NCBI GenBank assembly: GCA_964548175.1
Contig: CAZJQS010000003.1
Location: 62,001 to 126,000 of the forward strand
Direction of reading: 5' to 3'
Length of the DNA stretch: 64,000 bases
DNA from: JANQPA01 sp964548175
GTDB lineage: Bacteria; Bacteroidota; Bacteroidia; Chitinophagales; Saprospiraceae
The notes below the pieces were generated by a model. That model did not search any database. It was not told the DNA's origin and worked only from the letters and a program-made list of their open reading frames with translations. Positions 25,723-34,715 of this stretch are shown one piece after another. Positions within the stretch are counted from its first letter, which is position 1. Every line of letters begins with the position of its first letter. The translations under genes were made by a program, and so were the position numbers.

Positions 25723-26754
25723 ATGGCAAAAGTATTAGTCACTGGTGGTTGTGGGTATATCGGCAGCCATACCCTTGTCGATTTAATTGAAAACGGCTAT
25801 GAAGTCGTTTCCATTGACAACCTAAGCAACTCCAGTGAGGAGGTGCTTGATGGGATAGAGGAGATCACGGGAAAGCGGATCAGGAATTATAAAGTCAACC
25901 TGGTAGACCGGGCTTCTACATTTGATGTATTTGAAGAAAACCCGGACATCAGTGGGATCATCCACTTTGCAGCACTAAAGGCGGTGGGCGAATCGGTAGA
26001 AAAGCCCCTTTTGTATTTCCAGAATAACCTGATCAGCATGATCAACATTCTGGAAGCCATGCGCACGTTTCAGGTCCCTCACCTTATTTTTTCCTCCTCC
26101 TGCTCCGTTTACGGCAATGCGGACGAGCTACCGGTAACCGAAGAGACGCCATTAAAAGAAGCGGAGTCCCCCTATGCCCGAACCAAGCAGATGTGCGAGC
26201 ACATCATACAGGACAGCCTGCATCAATTCAAGCACCTGAATGCCATTTTGCTGCGCTACTTCAACCCTGCCGGCGCCCATGAAAGCGCACTGATCGGCGA
26301 ATCCCCCATCAATAAAGCCAACAACCTCGTGCCCGTCATTACCGAGACAGCTATCGGCAAGCGAGATAAAATGACCGTTTTCGGCGCCGATTATCCCACG
26401 CGCGACGGCAGCTGTATCCGCGACTACATTCACGTCATGGACCTCGCCAACGCGCATACCAAAGCACTGGACTATTTGCTGAAAGGGGAAAATGAAAAAA
26501 ATGTCGACATCTTCAATGTGGGCATCGGAGAAGGTGTGAGCGTACTCGAAGCTGTGAGAGCCTTCGAAAAAGTAACGGGCAAAGCCTTGAATTACGAGAT
26601 CGGCCCCCGGCGCCCGGGCGATGTGATCGCCATTTATGCCAATAAAAACAAAACGGAACAACTTCTGGGCTGGGCCCCCAAGCGAAATATCGAGGACATC
26701 ATGCTTACGGCCTGGGCATGGGAACAGAAAAGATCCGGCGTAGCAGCCGAGTAA
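25723..26754 (+). CDS. galE: UDP-glucose 4-epimerase
   Basis: 343 aa. NAD motif GGCGYIGSHT at the start, then SIDNLSNSSEEVL, IHFAALKAVGESVEKP, SSSCSVYGN with the catalytic Ser, and YARTKQMCE with the Tyr and Lys of YxxxK. RYFNPAGAHESALIGE, GADYPTRDGSCIRDYIHV and RRPGDV complete the GalE signature. Interconverts UDP-glucose and UDP-galactose for surface glycans, matching the neighbouring polysaccharide genes. It is followed 21 bp later by a TMTC-like glycosyltransferase in the same direction. Confidence 0.95.
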   Translation: MAKVLVTGGCGYIGSHTLVDLIENGYEVVSIDNLSNSSEEVLDGIEEITGKRIRNYKVNLVDRASTFDVFEENPDISGIIHFAALKAVGESVEKPLLYFQNNLISMINILEAMRTFQVPHLIFSSSCSVYGNADELPVTEETPLKEAESPYARTKQMCEHIIQDSLHQFKHLNAILLRYFNPAGAHESALIGESPINKANNLVPVITETAIGKRDKMTVFGADYPTRDGSCIRDYIHVMDLANAHTKALDYLLKGENEKNVDIFNVGIGEGVSVLEAVRAFEKVTGKALNYEIGPRRPGDVIAIYANKNKTEQLLGWAPKRNIEDIMLTAWAWEQKRSGVAAE

Positions 26755-26775
26755 TTCACTTGAACGCCCCTCATT

Positions 26776-28689
26776 ATGACGAATAAAGGCGCCAGGAAAA
26801 AAAAGACGGCTTCCCAAAAAAGGAATTCAGGCCGTTCCTTTAAGCTGGATCATTGGCTTTCGGGTTTATTAATTTTCCTCGCTGCGGTGACCTTATACTG
26901 GCCGACCCTATCGTTTGGCTACGTCCTGGATGACACCATTGTCATCGCGGAGAACCGCTTTGTTCAGCAGGGATGGGAAGGCCTGTGGAAAATTTTCACT
27001 ACCGAAAGCTTTACCGGTTTCCTGGGAGAGCAAAAAAATCTGGTTGCAGGAGCGCGCTACCGTCCCCTTTCGCTGGCTACCTTTGCCGTTGAATACGCCA
27101 ATTACGGCCTCAATCCGGCCAACAGTCACTTCATCAACAGCATCCTGTATGGGCTTACGGCACTGTTGTTATTCAGATTACTTTTCCTTTTTTTTCCAAA
27201 GGATAAACAGCGTAAGTGGTACTGGAGCGTACCTTTTATAGCCAGCCTGCTGTTCGTTTTTCACCCCATTCACACGGAGGTCGTGGCCAACATTAAAGGC
27301 AGAGACGAGATCCTGGCCTTGCTATTTTCACTGGCGACCCTCTTTTTCAGCCTTCAGTTTTTCCGGAAAAAAAGCTGGGTTTACTTATTATTGTCGGGTT
27401 TGTGCTTCTTCTTAGGACTGCTGGCTAAGGAGAACAGCATCACTTTCCTGGCGATCGTCCCGCTGAGTGCCTATTTTTTTACCGAAACACGCCCCCGCTC
27501 CCTGATCATAGCATCTACTCCACTTTTGGTCATTGCCCTGCTCTATCTTTGGATCCGAACCCAGGCGACGGGCGCGCTGTTCAGCAGTCAGGAAAATTCC
27601 ACCCTGATCATGAACAACCATTTCCTGGGCGTCGCCGTCTGGGATAAATATGCCACCATTACCTACACCCTGGGATTGTATGTCAAATTGCTGTTTTTTC
27701 CTCACCCTTTGACCCATGATTATTACCCTTACCACATTCCCATTTTAGGATGGCTTGACTGGCGAGTGCAACTTTCGCTATTCGTCAACCTGGGACTACT
27801 AGCCGTGGCTTATATGGGTTTTTGGAAAAAAAAGATCTTCTCCTGGTCCATCTTATTCTACTTCATCACCTTATCGATCGTATCTAATATTCTCTTTTTT
27901 GTAGGAGCGGCCATGAACGAAAGGTTTATTTATATGTCTTCGGTAGGTTTTTGTGTATGGTTGGGATTTGTTTTGGTAAAAGAGCTCCCGGAGTGGGTCC
28001 AGGAGAGAAGACTGAACTGGCTCCCTGCCTTGTTGAGTATACTGATCCTGGCCGGTTATGGTGTTAAGACTACCACTCGAATCCCGGCCTGGAAAGACGA
28101 GATATCTTTAAATCGGGCGGCGGTCCAGGTGTCAAAAAACAGCGCCCGGGCCAACCAGTTCATGGGATATTCCCTCTACCGGCAGGCACTGGAAATTCAG
28201 GACGCCACTTCCCAAAAAGCGCTTTTCGATGAAGCGACCGTTTTTGTTGATAAAGCGTTGTCGATCGTACCCTACTACCAGGATGCGATCACGACTAAAG
28301 CCGGGCTACTGGCCGGGTATTATCAGCAGGACGGCAGACTTTCGGTTTTACTGGATGGATTTTATCAATTGCTCCGGGAAAATCATGTCAATTTCTTTGA
28401 TCAATACCTGGAATACCTTAACGGTCGGGCGCCGGCTCAACCAATGCTTGATTTTTATCACAAAACCAGCATGGAGATATTCGTTCCGAAGCAGCAGTAT
28501 CTGTTGGCCGAAAAGTACCTCAACTACGGCCTGCAGTCAGACAACACCAACCAGCAGTTGTTAGAAGATAAAATGATGCTCTATTCTCAAATGGGAAATA
28601 TTCAGCAAGCAGATGCCCTTGCGCAGCAGATCCAAAATTTGTATCCCGAATCAAAACAATTGAGAGCCTATCTCAACCAAAGAAGATGA
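26776..28689 (+). CDS. TMTC-like membrane glycosyltransferase with TPR tail (GT-C fold)
   Basis: 637 aa. Basic N-terminus (KKKTASQKRNSGRS), then about ten membrane segments from residue 30 to 420. The first periplasmic loop has GYVLDDTIVI, the Asp pair typical of GT-C enzymes, followed by YRPLSLATFAVEYANYGLNPANSHFINSILYG as in eukaryotic TMTC O-mannosyltransferases. Further marks are PIHTEVVANIKGRDEI and LLAKENSITF. Residues about 455-637 are tetratricopeptide-like helices (ARANQFMGYSLYRQALE, ALAQQIQNLYPESKQL). It probably transfers a sugar from a lipid carrier to extracytoplasmic protein. Substrate not readable. Downstream of galE. Confidence 0.8.
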   Translation: MTNKGARKKKTASQKRNSGRSFKLDHWLSGLLIFLAAVTLYWPTLSFGYVLDDTIVIAENRFVQQGWEGLWKIFTTESFTGFLGEQKNLVAGARYRPLSLATFAVEYANYGLNPANSHFINSILYGLTALLLFRLLFLFFPKDKQRKWYWSVPFIASLLFVFHPIHTEVVANIKGRDEILALLFSLATLFFSLQFFRKKSWVYLLLSGLCFFLGLLAKENSITFLAIVPLSAYFFTETRPRSLIIASTPLLVIALLYLWIRTQATGALFSSQENSTLIMNNHFLGVAVWDKYATITYTLGLYVKLLFFPHPLTHDYYPYHIPILGWLDWRVQLSLFVNLGLLAVAYMGFWKKKIFSWSILFYFITLSIVSNILFFVGAAMNERFIYMSSVGFCVWLGFVLVKELPEWVQERRLNWLPALLSILILAGYGVKTTTRIPAWKDEISLNRAAVQVSKNSARANQFMGYSLYRQALEIQDATSQKALFDEATVFVDKALSIVPYYQDAITTKAGLLAGYYQQDGRLSVLLDGFYQLLRENHVNFFDQYLEYLNGRAPAQPMLDFYHKTSMEIFVPKQQYLLAEKYLNYGLQSDNTNQQLLEDKMMLYSQMGNIQQADALAQQIQNLYPESKQLRAYLNQRR

Positions 28690-28695
28690 AAGGTA

Positions 28696-29148
28696 TTAAT
28701 CTAAAGTCGGTGATTCGTTAATGCCCTCAAAGATCTTATTCAAAATCGTCACCAAAAGATCCACCTCTTCATCCTTCAGGGGCGCCCATACGCTACGGCG
28801 ATATTCTTTCACCATGGGCATCAGCCGGTCGATCAGCGCCCGCCCCTCTTGAGTAAGGGATATTTTGAAGCGACGGCGATCCTCCGGATCAGGCAGTCTT
28901 TCGGTCAATTTTTTCTTACACAGCAGGTCTATGATCCGGGTAATGGTCGGCGCGTCCTTGAAGGTCGCCTGGGCGAGTTCCAGTTGGCTTTGTTTGTTTC
29001 GCTTATCCAATTCCTGCAGGATCACCCACTGATCGGCAGTGATGCCGGCATCGACTGCTTTGAGGTGTTGAGAAAAATATTGCTTCATCCTTTTGGCCGT
29101 CCGCTCTAAAATGAAGCCCGGCACCTGTTCGGCTTTACGATCTTGCAT
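28696..29148 (-). CDS. MarR family transcriptional regulator
   Basis: 150 aa from ATG 29148; a TTG eight codons earlier is the alternative. The winged helix is clear: GITADQWVILQELDKRNKQSQLELAQATFKDAPTITRIIDLLCKKKLTERLPDPEDRRRFKISLTQEGRAL (residues about 45-115), with the MarR signature D-x-x-D-R-R wing. Flanking helices form the dimer interface. The stop lies 6 bp from the convergent TMTC-like gene. Upstream is a 176-bp gap shared with uvrC that contains short palindromes suitable as its operator. Confidence 0.93.
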   Translation of the reverse strand: MQDRKAEQVPGFILERTAKRMKQYFSQHLKAVDAGITADQWVILQELDKRNKQSQLELAQATFKDAPTITRIIDLLCKKKLTERLPDPEDRRRFKISLTQEGRALIDRLMPMVKEYRRSVWAPLKDEEVDLLVTILNKIFEGINESPTLD

Positions 29149-29211
29149 GAGCGCTAATAGTTGTTGCACCAATAGTTACTAACGACAATTAACAGCAAAA
29201 ATAGTAAATTT

Positions 29212-29249
29212 CGAGACATCTCATGTCTAAAACATGTCATGTACTTTTG
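29212..29249. promoter_or_regulatory. Palindromes and -7 box in the marR / uvrC gap
   Basis: AGACAT-CTC-ATGTCT (29212-29226) is a perfect inverted repeat. ACATGTCATGT and GCATGTC follow, all variants of the same ACATGTC word. TACTTTTG (29242-29249) on the plus strand fits a TAnnTTTG box for uvrC, so a factor on these sites would overlap the promoter. MarR binding is inferred from position. Confidence 0.4.
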
Positions 29250-29324
29250 TAGCATGTCTTTTTAAACCCTACTTTTCCTTAAGCTGTTTAGCTTTGAAAC
29301 CCAAAACCAATAACCAACAACCAC

Positions 29325-31136
29325 ATGACCACAGACGACTTCAAAAAAATCTCCGACACCCTGCCCAATCAGCCCGGCATCTACAAATTCAAAGATGAAG
29401 ACGGGCACATTCTCTACGTAGGGAAGGCCAAAGACCTGAAAAAACGCCTGTCTTCCTATTTCGGCAATCGCAAAGGCCGCGCCCACCGCACCCGTACGAT
29501 GGTCAAAAATGCAGACCACATTACCTTCACCATGGTCGAAACCGAAGCGGATGCCCTGCTGCTGGAAAACACCCTGATCAAAAAATATCAGCCCCGCTAC
29601 AATGTCATGCTGAAAGACGGCAAGTCCTATTCCTATATCTGCATTAAAAATGAAAGATTTCCCAGAGTATTCATTACCCGAAGGGTGATCAAGGACGGCT
29701 CCACCTATTTCGGCCCTTACACCTCCAAAGCCAGGCTGAAGATCATCCTAGAGCTGATCAAAACCCTTTTTCCCTTGCGCACCTGCAATTATGCCCTAAC
29801 CGAAGACAACATACAAGCCGGCAAGTTCAAAGTCTGCCTGGAATACCACATCAAAAACTGCCTAGGCCCCTGCGAAGGACTAGAAGACGAAGAAAGCTAT
29901 AACGAAAAGATCGAACAGGTAAAGAACATCCTCAAAGGACAGTTCAACAACGTCGTCGGGCATTTCAAGGAGCAGATGAAACGCCATGCCGAAAACCTGG
30001 AATTCGAGAAGGCCCAGCAACTCAAGGACAAACTAACCGCCTTTGAAGATTATCAGAGCAAGTCCACCGTCGTCAGTCATAAGATACGGGACGTAGATGT
30101 CTTTTCCATTGCCTCGGATGAAAAGGAAGCCTATGTCAACTACCTTAAAATCGTCAACGGCGCCATCATCCATACCCACACCCAGGAGATGGTCAAAAAT
30201 CTGGACGACGAAGAGGAAGACCTGCTCACTTACGCCATTGATCACTTGCGCGAGAAATTCAACAGCATCGCCACAGAGATCATTTTGCCTTACGAAGTTC
30301 CCCTAACGGATAGCGCCTTGATGATAACGGTGCCCAAGATCGGTGATAAAAAGAAACTGCTCGAGCTATCGGAAAAGAACGTCAAATACTATCTGCTGCA
30401 AAAGAAAAAGCAAGAAGCCACCCAGGTCAAAAAGCAAACGCCTGCCGAACGCATATTGCGCACCATGCAGAAAGACCTGCAGATGGACGAGCTGCCTATC
30501 CATATCGAATGCTTTGACAATTCCAATATCCAGGGTTCTAACCCGGTCTCTTCGTGCGTAGTGTTCAAAAACGCCAGGCCCTCTAAGAAAGACTATCGGC
30601 ATTACAACATCAAAACAGTGGAAGGCCCCAATGATTTTGCCTCCATGGAAGAAGTCGTCTATCGCCGCTACAAGCGTCTGCTAAAAGAAGAACAACCCCT
30701 GCCACAACTGATCATTATCGACGGGGGCAAAGGACAGTTAAGCGCCGCAGTGAAAAGCCTCGAAAAGTTGGGCTTGGACAATAAGATCACGATCATCGGC
30801 ATAGCCAAAAGGCTGGAGGAGATCTTTTTCCCGGGTGATTCCGTTCCACTGTACATCGATAAAAAATCAGAATCGCTAAAGGTCATACAGCAGGCCCGTA
30901 ATGAAGCCCACCGCTTCGCCATCAATTTCCATCGCGACCAACGGTCGCGGAATTTCCTTGGTACGGAACTGACCCAAATACCCGGAATTGGAGAGAAAAC
31001 AGCGCAGAAGCTATTGGCCCATTTCGGTTCGGTTAAGAAACTCAGGGCTGCTTCCGTGACGGATCTGTCGGAAGTAGTCAGCATGTCCGCCGCTAAGAAA
31101 GTAAAGGCATATCTTGATGCCCGGGCAGGCTCTTAG
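29325..31136 (+). CDS. uvrC: Excinuclease ABC subunit C (UvrC)
   Basis: 603 aa, normal length. The N-terminal GIY-YIG nuclease (PGIYKFKDEDGHILYVGKAKDLKKRL, then LLLENTLIKKYQPRYNVMLKDGKSYSYI) makes the 3' cut. The central UVR motif (EFEKAQQLKDKLTAFEDY, near residue 225) contacts UvrB. The RNase H-like domain (ECFDNSNIQGSNPVSSCVVF, IIIDGGKGQLSAAV) makes the 5' cut. The end is a helix-hairpin-helix pair (IPGIGEKTAQKLLAHFGS). Nucleotide excision repair, cytoplasmic. Confidence 0.97.
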   Translation: MTTDDFKKISDTLPNQPGIYKFKDEDGHILYVGKAKDLKKRLSSYFGNRKGRAHRTRTMVKNADHITFTMVETEADALLLENTLIKKYQPRYNVMLKDGKSYSYICIKNERFPRVFITRRVIKDGSTYFGPYTSKARLKIILELIKTLFPLRTCNYALTEDNIQAGKFKVCLEYHIKNCLGPCEGLEDEESYNEKIEQVKNILKGQFNNVVGHFKEQMKRHAENLEFEKAQQLKDKLTAFEDYQSKSTVVSHKIRDVDVFSIASDEKEAYVNYLKIVNGAIIHTHTQEMVKNLDDEEEDLLTYAIDHLREKFNSIATEIILPYEVPLTDSALMITVPKIGDKKKLLELSEKNVKYYLLQKKKQEATQVKKQTPAERILRTMQKDLQMDELPIHIECFDNSNIQGSNPVSSCVVFKNARPSKKDYRHYNIKTVEGPNDFASMEEVVYRRYKRLLKEEQPLPQLIIIDGGKGQLSAAVKSLEKLGLDNKITIIGIAKRLEEIFFPGDSVPLYIDKKSESLKVIQQARNEAHRFAINFHRDQRSRNFLGTELTQIPGIGEKTAQKLLAHFGSVKKLRAASVTDLSEVVSMSAAKKVKAYLDARAGS

Positions 31137-31160
31137 TGAGTGGTAAATTTGCTCACTTGC

Positions 31161-31310
31161 TTACTTCTCGTTCTCCAGAACTCTATGAGTATGGCCGATA
31201 AAAAGCAACAAGCCTATGATGCCTAACGCCACCAGCAATTGGGTGAAAATCACGGGAGAAAGGCCGGTTGCCTGCAGGCTTTGATTGATCAACAGGATGA
31301 TGATTTCCAT
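31161..31310 (-). CDS. Small single-span membrane protein (49 aa)
   Basis: Between uvrC and the LysR gene the minus strand carries a 49-codon frame, ATG 31310 to TAA 31161. The product starts MEIIILLINQSLQATG, has one hydrophobic span (FTQLLVALGIIGLLLFIGH, residues about 23-41) and ends in a charged tail (THRVLENEK). The Met is preceded by an A-rich stretch. It is divergent from the LysR gene by 87 bp, the usual position of a LysR target. Family unknown; coding status rests on composition, membrane-span logic and placement. Confidence 0.5.
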   Translation of the reverse strand: MEIIILLINQSLQATGLSPVIFTQLLVALGIIGLLLFIGHTHRVLENEK

Positions 31311-31397
31311 TTTGTTTTTTTTTGACGGGCCAAAGATGTGAGCATTTTTTCATAAATTTATATCTATATTTTTTATAAAGAAGATAAAAGATGATTT

Positions 31398-32306
31398 ATG
31401 AATTACACCCTTCATCAACTCCGCATCTTCACTAAGGTCTGTGAATTACAAAGTATTACCAAAGCTTCCGAGGCTTTATACCTTACCCAGCCTGCCGTTT
31501 CCATCCAACTGAAAAAACTTCAGGATGAGTTCGAAATACCACTCACAGAAGTCATTGGGCGACAGCTGTACGTCACCGATTTTGGAAGGAAGATCTGGAA
31601 GCTGGCAGTCGACATACTGGAAAAGGTGGATAAGATCGAAATAGCGACGGATCAATACAAAGGACTACTGACGGGCCACATCAAGATCGCCTCCGCCTCC
31701 ACCGGAAAGTATGTTATCCCTTATTTCCTGACCGATTTTATGCGAAGATATCCCGGCGTAACGATCTCTATTGACGTGACTAACAAAACTAAAGTAGTAG
31801 CAAGCCTTCAGGAAAACTCGGTGGATTTCGCTATGATCTCCGTTATCCCCCAAAATCTCTCCCTGGAATGTGTTCCTTTAGTCAAAAATGAACTTCAGCT
31901 GGTGGCCGCCAACCATTATCCGGACCTTCCAAAAAGGATGACTCCGAAAAAGCTGGAGGAGCACACCCTCATTTTCAGGGAAGATGGCTCCGCCACACGT
32001 GCGGCGATGCAAACCTACCTGAACCAGCACCAGGTGCAGGTCAGACGATCTATGGAACTGGTGTCTAATGAGGCGGTCAAACAAGCGGTAAGAGCAGGAC
32101 TAGGCTTGTCCATCATGCCGATGATCGGCATCAGAAGCGAATTGTTGTTACAAAAAATGAAAACCATTCCCATAAAGGGGCTTCCTATCGTTACACAATG
32201 GAACCTGGCTTATGGAATGGGAAAAAAACTTTCTCCGGCGGGAAAAGCACTGGTGGAGTATATTCAAGAGCATAAGGAAGCCATCAGTAAGGAGCATTTT
32301 GAATGA
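31398..32306 (+). CDS. LysR family transcriptional regulator (CbbR-like)
   Basis: 302 aa. N-terminal winged helix LHQLRIFTKVCELQSITKASEALYLTQPAVSIQLKKLQDEF, then a linker helix and a LysR substrate-binding domain of two lobes (GHIKIASASTGKYVIPYFLTDFMRRYPGV; LGLSIMPMIGIRSELL). The effector is unknown. The 87-bp gap to the divergent 49-aa gene contains ATAAATTTAT (31352-31361), a 10-bp palindrome with the T-rich/A-rich form of LysR sites. The nearest metabolic gene is the mutase, convergent downstream. Confidence 0.93.
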   Translation: MNYTLHQLRIFTKVCELQSITKASEALYLTQPAVSIQLKKLQDEFEIPLTEVIGRQLYVTDFGRKIWKLAVDILEKVDKIEIATDQYKGLLTGHIKIASASTGKYVIPYFLTDFMRRYPGVTISIDVTNKTKVVASLQENSVDFAMISVIPQNLSLECVPLVKNELQLVAANHYPDLPKRMTPKKLEEHTLIFREDGSATRAAMQTYLNQHQVQVRRSMELVSNEAVKQAVRAGLGLSIMPMIGIRSELLLQKMKTIPIKGLPIVTQWNLAYGMGKKLSPAGKALVEYIQEHKEAISKEHFE

Positions 32307-32340
32307 GGACTGTAGGTTAATCTTGTTGACAGACTTTTTG

Positions 32341-32416
32341 GGCACGCAGATTCCGCTGATGGCGCAGATTTTTCAAATAATATTATTTAAAATTTGCGTC
32401 ATCGGCGAAATCTGCC
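32341..32416. repeat. Imperfect hairpin of the CACGCAGATT type, copy 2
   Basis: GCAGATTCCGCTGATGGCGCA (from 32346) pairs imperfectly with TGCGTCATCGGCGAAATCTGC (ending 32414), around an AT-rich loop. The left arm starts with the same GGCACGCAGATTCCGC as the element at 17638. Noncoding, between the convergent LysR and mutase genes. Confidence 0.6.
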
Positions 32417-32470
32417 AAATCCCCCCCGCTATTACAACAAAAGGCCAAAAACAGGCATGGCTCTTGTCGT

Positions 32471-34615
32471 TTACACAGCAGTCTTGGCATTTTCAATCAA
32501 CACCTTCAAGATCTGCTGCGCCGCCACGGCGATTTTAGTACCGGGGCCGAAGACTCCCACCACTCCTTTTTCATAAAGAAAATCATAATCCTGATGCGGG
32601 ATCACGCCGCCGACGACCACCATGATGTCCTCCCGGCCGATAGCTTTCAAGGCCTCGATGGTTTCGGGGACTAAAGTCTTATGGCCGGCAGCCAGGGAAG
32701 AAACGCCCAGGATATGCACGTCATTTTCCGCTGCCTGGCGCGCCGCTTCTTTGGGCGTTTGGAACAAGGGCCCGATGTCTACGTCAAACCCCAGGTCGGC
32801 GAAGCTGGTGGCGATCACCTTGGCGCCGCGGTCGTGTCCATCCTGCCCCAGTTTAGCGATCATGATACGAGGCCGGCGCCCTTCCAGTTGCTCAAACTCA
32901 TCAGCCAGGGCCTGAGCCATTTTAAATTCTTCATTTTTGCTGATCTCGCTGGAATAAACGCCCGAGACGGATTGCGTCATGGCCTTGAAGCGGCCGAAAG
33001 TTTTTTCCATAGCTGCGGAAATCTCCCCGAGCGTAGCACGTCTGCGGGCCGCTTCGATGGCCAGAGCCAGCAGGTTGCCTTCTCCACTTTCCGCACATTG
33101 ATGTAAGGCTTCCAGCGCCTGCCCAACGGCGGTTTCGTTCCGCTTTTTCTTCACCTCATTGATCCGGGCGATTTGGGAATTTTTCACTGCTGTATTGTCT
33201 ACCTCTAGGATGTCGATGGGTTCCTGATCTTCCGGTTCGAAGACGTTGACCCCAACGATCTGATCCTTACCGCTATCGATGCGCGCCTGCTTGCGAGCGG
33301 CTGCTTCTTCGATGCGCAATTTAGGCAGACCGTTTTCGATGGCTTTGGCCATGCCGCCGAGTTCTTCCACCTCTTCCATCAATTTCCAGGCGCGCCGCAC
33401 CAGCTGATCGGTAAGATACTCTACATAGAAGGATCCTGCCCAGGGGTCGACCGCTTTCGTGATATCCGTTTCTTTTTGCAGGTAGATCTGTGTATCTCGG
33501 GCAATTTTGGCGGAGAAATCGGTGGGCAGCGCAATGGCTTCATCCAGAGAGTTAGTATGCAGGGATTGTGTCCCGCCCATGGCGGCTGCCAGTGCTTCAA
33601 CCGCAGTACGAGCAATATTATTAAATGGATCCTGCTCGGTCAGGCTATAGCCGGACGTTTGGGAGTGGGTTCTCAGTGCCATCGACTTCGGATTTTCCGG
33701 ATTGAACTGTTTGACGAGCTTTGCCCAGAGCAAGCGGGCGGCCCTCATCTTGGCGATTTCCATGAAGTGATTCATACCGATGCCCCAGAAAAAGGACAGG
33801 CGAGGCGCGAAGTGGTCGATCTTCAATCCGGCTTTCATACCGGCCCGGATGTATTCCAAGCCGTCCGCCAGCGTGTAGGCCAGCTCGATATCTGCCGGCG
33901 CCCCTGCTTCGTGCATGTGATAGCCGCTGATGCTGATGGAGTTGAAGCGCGGCATATTTTGCGCCGTAAATTCGAAGATATCCGCAATGATACGCATGGA
34001 GGGCAGGGGCGGATAAATGTAGGTATTGCGCACCATGAATTCTTTAAGAATGTCATTCTGTATGGTGCCGCTGAGCTGGGCCTGCTCCACGCCCTGTTCT
34101 TCCGCCGCCACGATGTAGAAAGCCATGACGGGAATCACAGCGCCATTCATGGTCATCGACACGGACATCTTATCCAGCGGTATTTGATCGAAGAGGATCT
34201 TCATGTCTTCCACCGTATCGATGGCCACACCGGCTTTACCGACATCTCCCGCTACTCGCTCATGATCGGAATCATAACCGCGGTGAGTCGCCAGGTCAAA
34301 AGCGACCGACAGCCCCTTCTGTCCCTGCGCCAGGTTGCGCCGATAGAAGGCGTTGCTTTCTTCGGCTGTAGAAAAACCAGCGTACTGACGGATGGTCCAT
34401 GGCCTACCTGTGTACATAGAGCTATAGGGCCCCCGCAGAAAAGGCGGCAATCCGGCGGCATAAGTCAGATGCGACAGTCCGTCCGTATCTTTTTGGGAAA
34501 AATGAGGTTTGACTTTTATTTTTTCAGGCGTTTCCCATTCCTGTTGGGCATCGGGGCCTGATTGATTCAAAAGGTTTTTGTCTAGTGCGATCTTGCTAAA
34601 GTCTGGTCTTGCCAT
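32471..34615 (-). CDS. Methylmalonyl-CoA mutase, B12-dependent large subunit
   Basis: 714 aa. The TIM-barrel catalytic domain (about 1-560) has RGPYSSMYTGRPWTIRQYAGFSTAEESN, GLSVAFDLATHRGYDSD and a long MutB-type core. A linker leads to the cobalamin domain (about 580-714) with GQDGHDRGAKVIATSF, the D-x-H-x-x-G cofactor motif, and SSLAAGH and VGGVIP. It interconverts succinyl-CoA and methylmalonyl-CoA. The MutA-like small subunit found with MutB in many bacteria is not adjacent, so it may be elsewhere or the enzyme may be a homodimer. Mce at 20351 is the pathway partner. Confidence 0.95.
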   Translation of the reverse strand: MARPDFSKIALDKNLLNQSGPDAQQEWETPEKIKVKPHFSQKDTDGLSHLTYAAGLPPFLRGPYSSMYTGRPWTIRQYAGFSTAEESNAFYRRNLAQGQKGLSVAFDLATHRGYDSDHERVAGDVGKAGVAIDTVEDMKILFDQIPLDKMSVSMTMNGAVIPVMAFYIVAAEEQGVEQAQLSGTIQNDILKEFMVRNTYIYPPLPSMRIIADIFEFTAQNMPRFNSISISGYHMHEAGAPADIELAYTLADGLEYIRAGMKAGLKIDHFAPRLSFFWGIGMNHFMEIAKMRAARLLWAKLVKQFNPENPKSMALRTHSQTSGYSLTEQDPFNNIARTAVEALAAAMGGTQSLHTNSLDEAIALPTDFSAKIARDTQIYLQKETDITKAVDPWAGSFYVEYLTDQLVRRAWKLMEEVEELGGMAKAIENGLPKLRIEEAAARKQARIDSGKDQIVGVNVFEPEDQEPIDILEVDNTAVKNSQIARINEVKKKRNETAVGQALEALHQCAESGEGNLLALAIEAARRRATLGEISAAMEKTFGRFKAMTQSVSGVYSSEISKNEEFKMAQALADEFEQLEGRRPRIMIAKLGQDGHDRGAKVIATSFADLGFDVDIGPLFQTPKEAARQAAENDVHILGVSSLAAGHKTLVPETIEALKAIGREDIMVVVGGVIPHQDYDFLYEKGVVGVFGPGTKIAVAAQQILKVLIENAKTAV

Positions 34616-34715
34616 GAGTGAATGATTATATTTTGGCTTTTATTCTTTTTTGAATAAACTTCCCTAACATACCTTCTTTTCGTGGTATAAACAAGGAGCT
34701 CAGGGATGAATTTTA

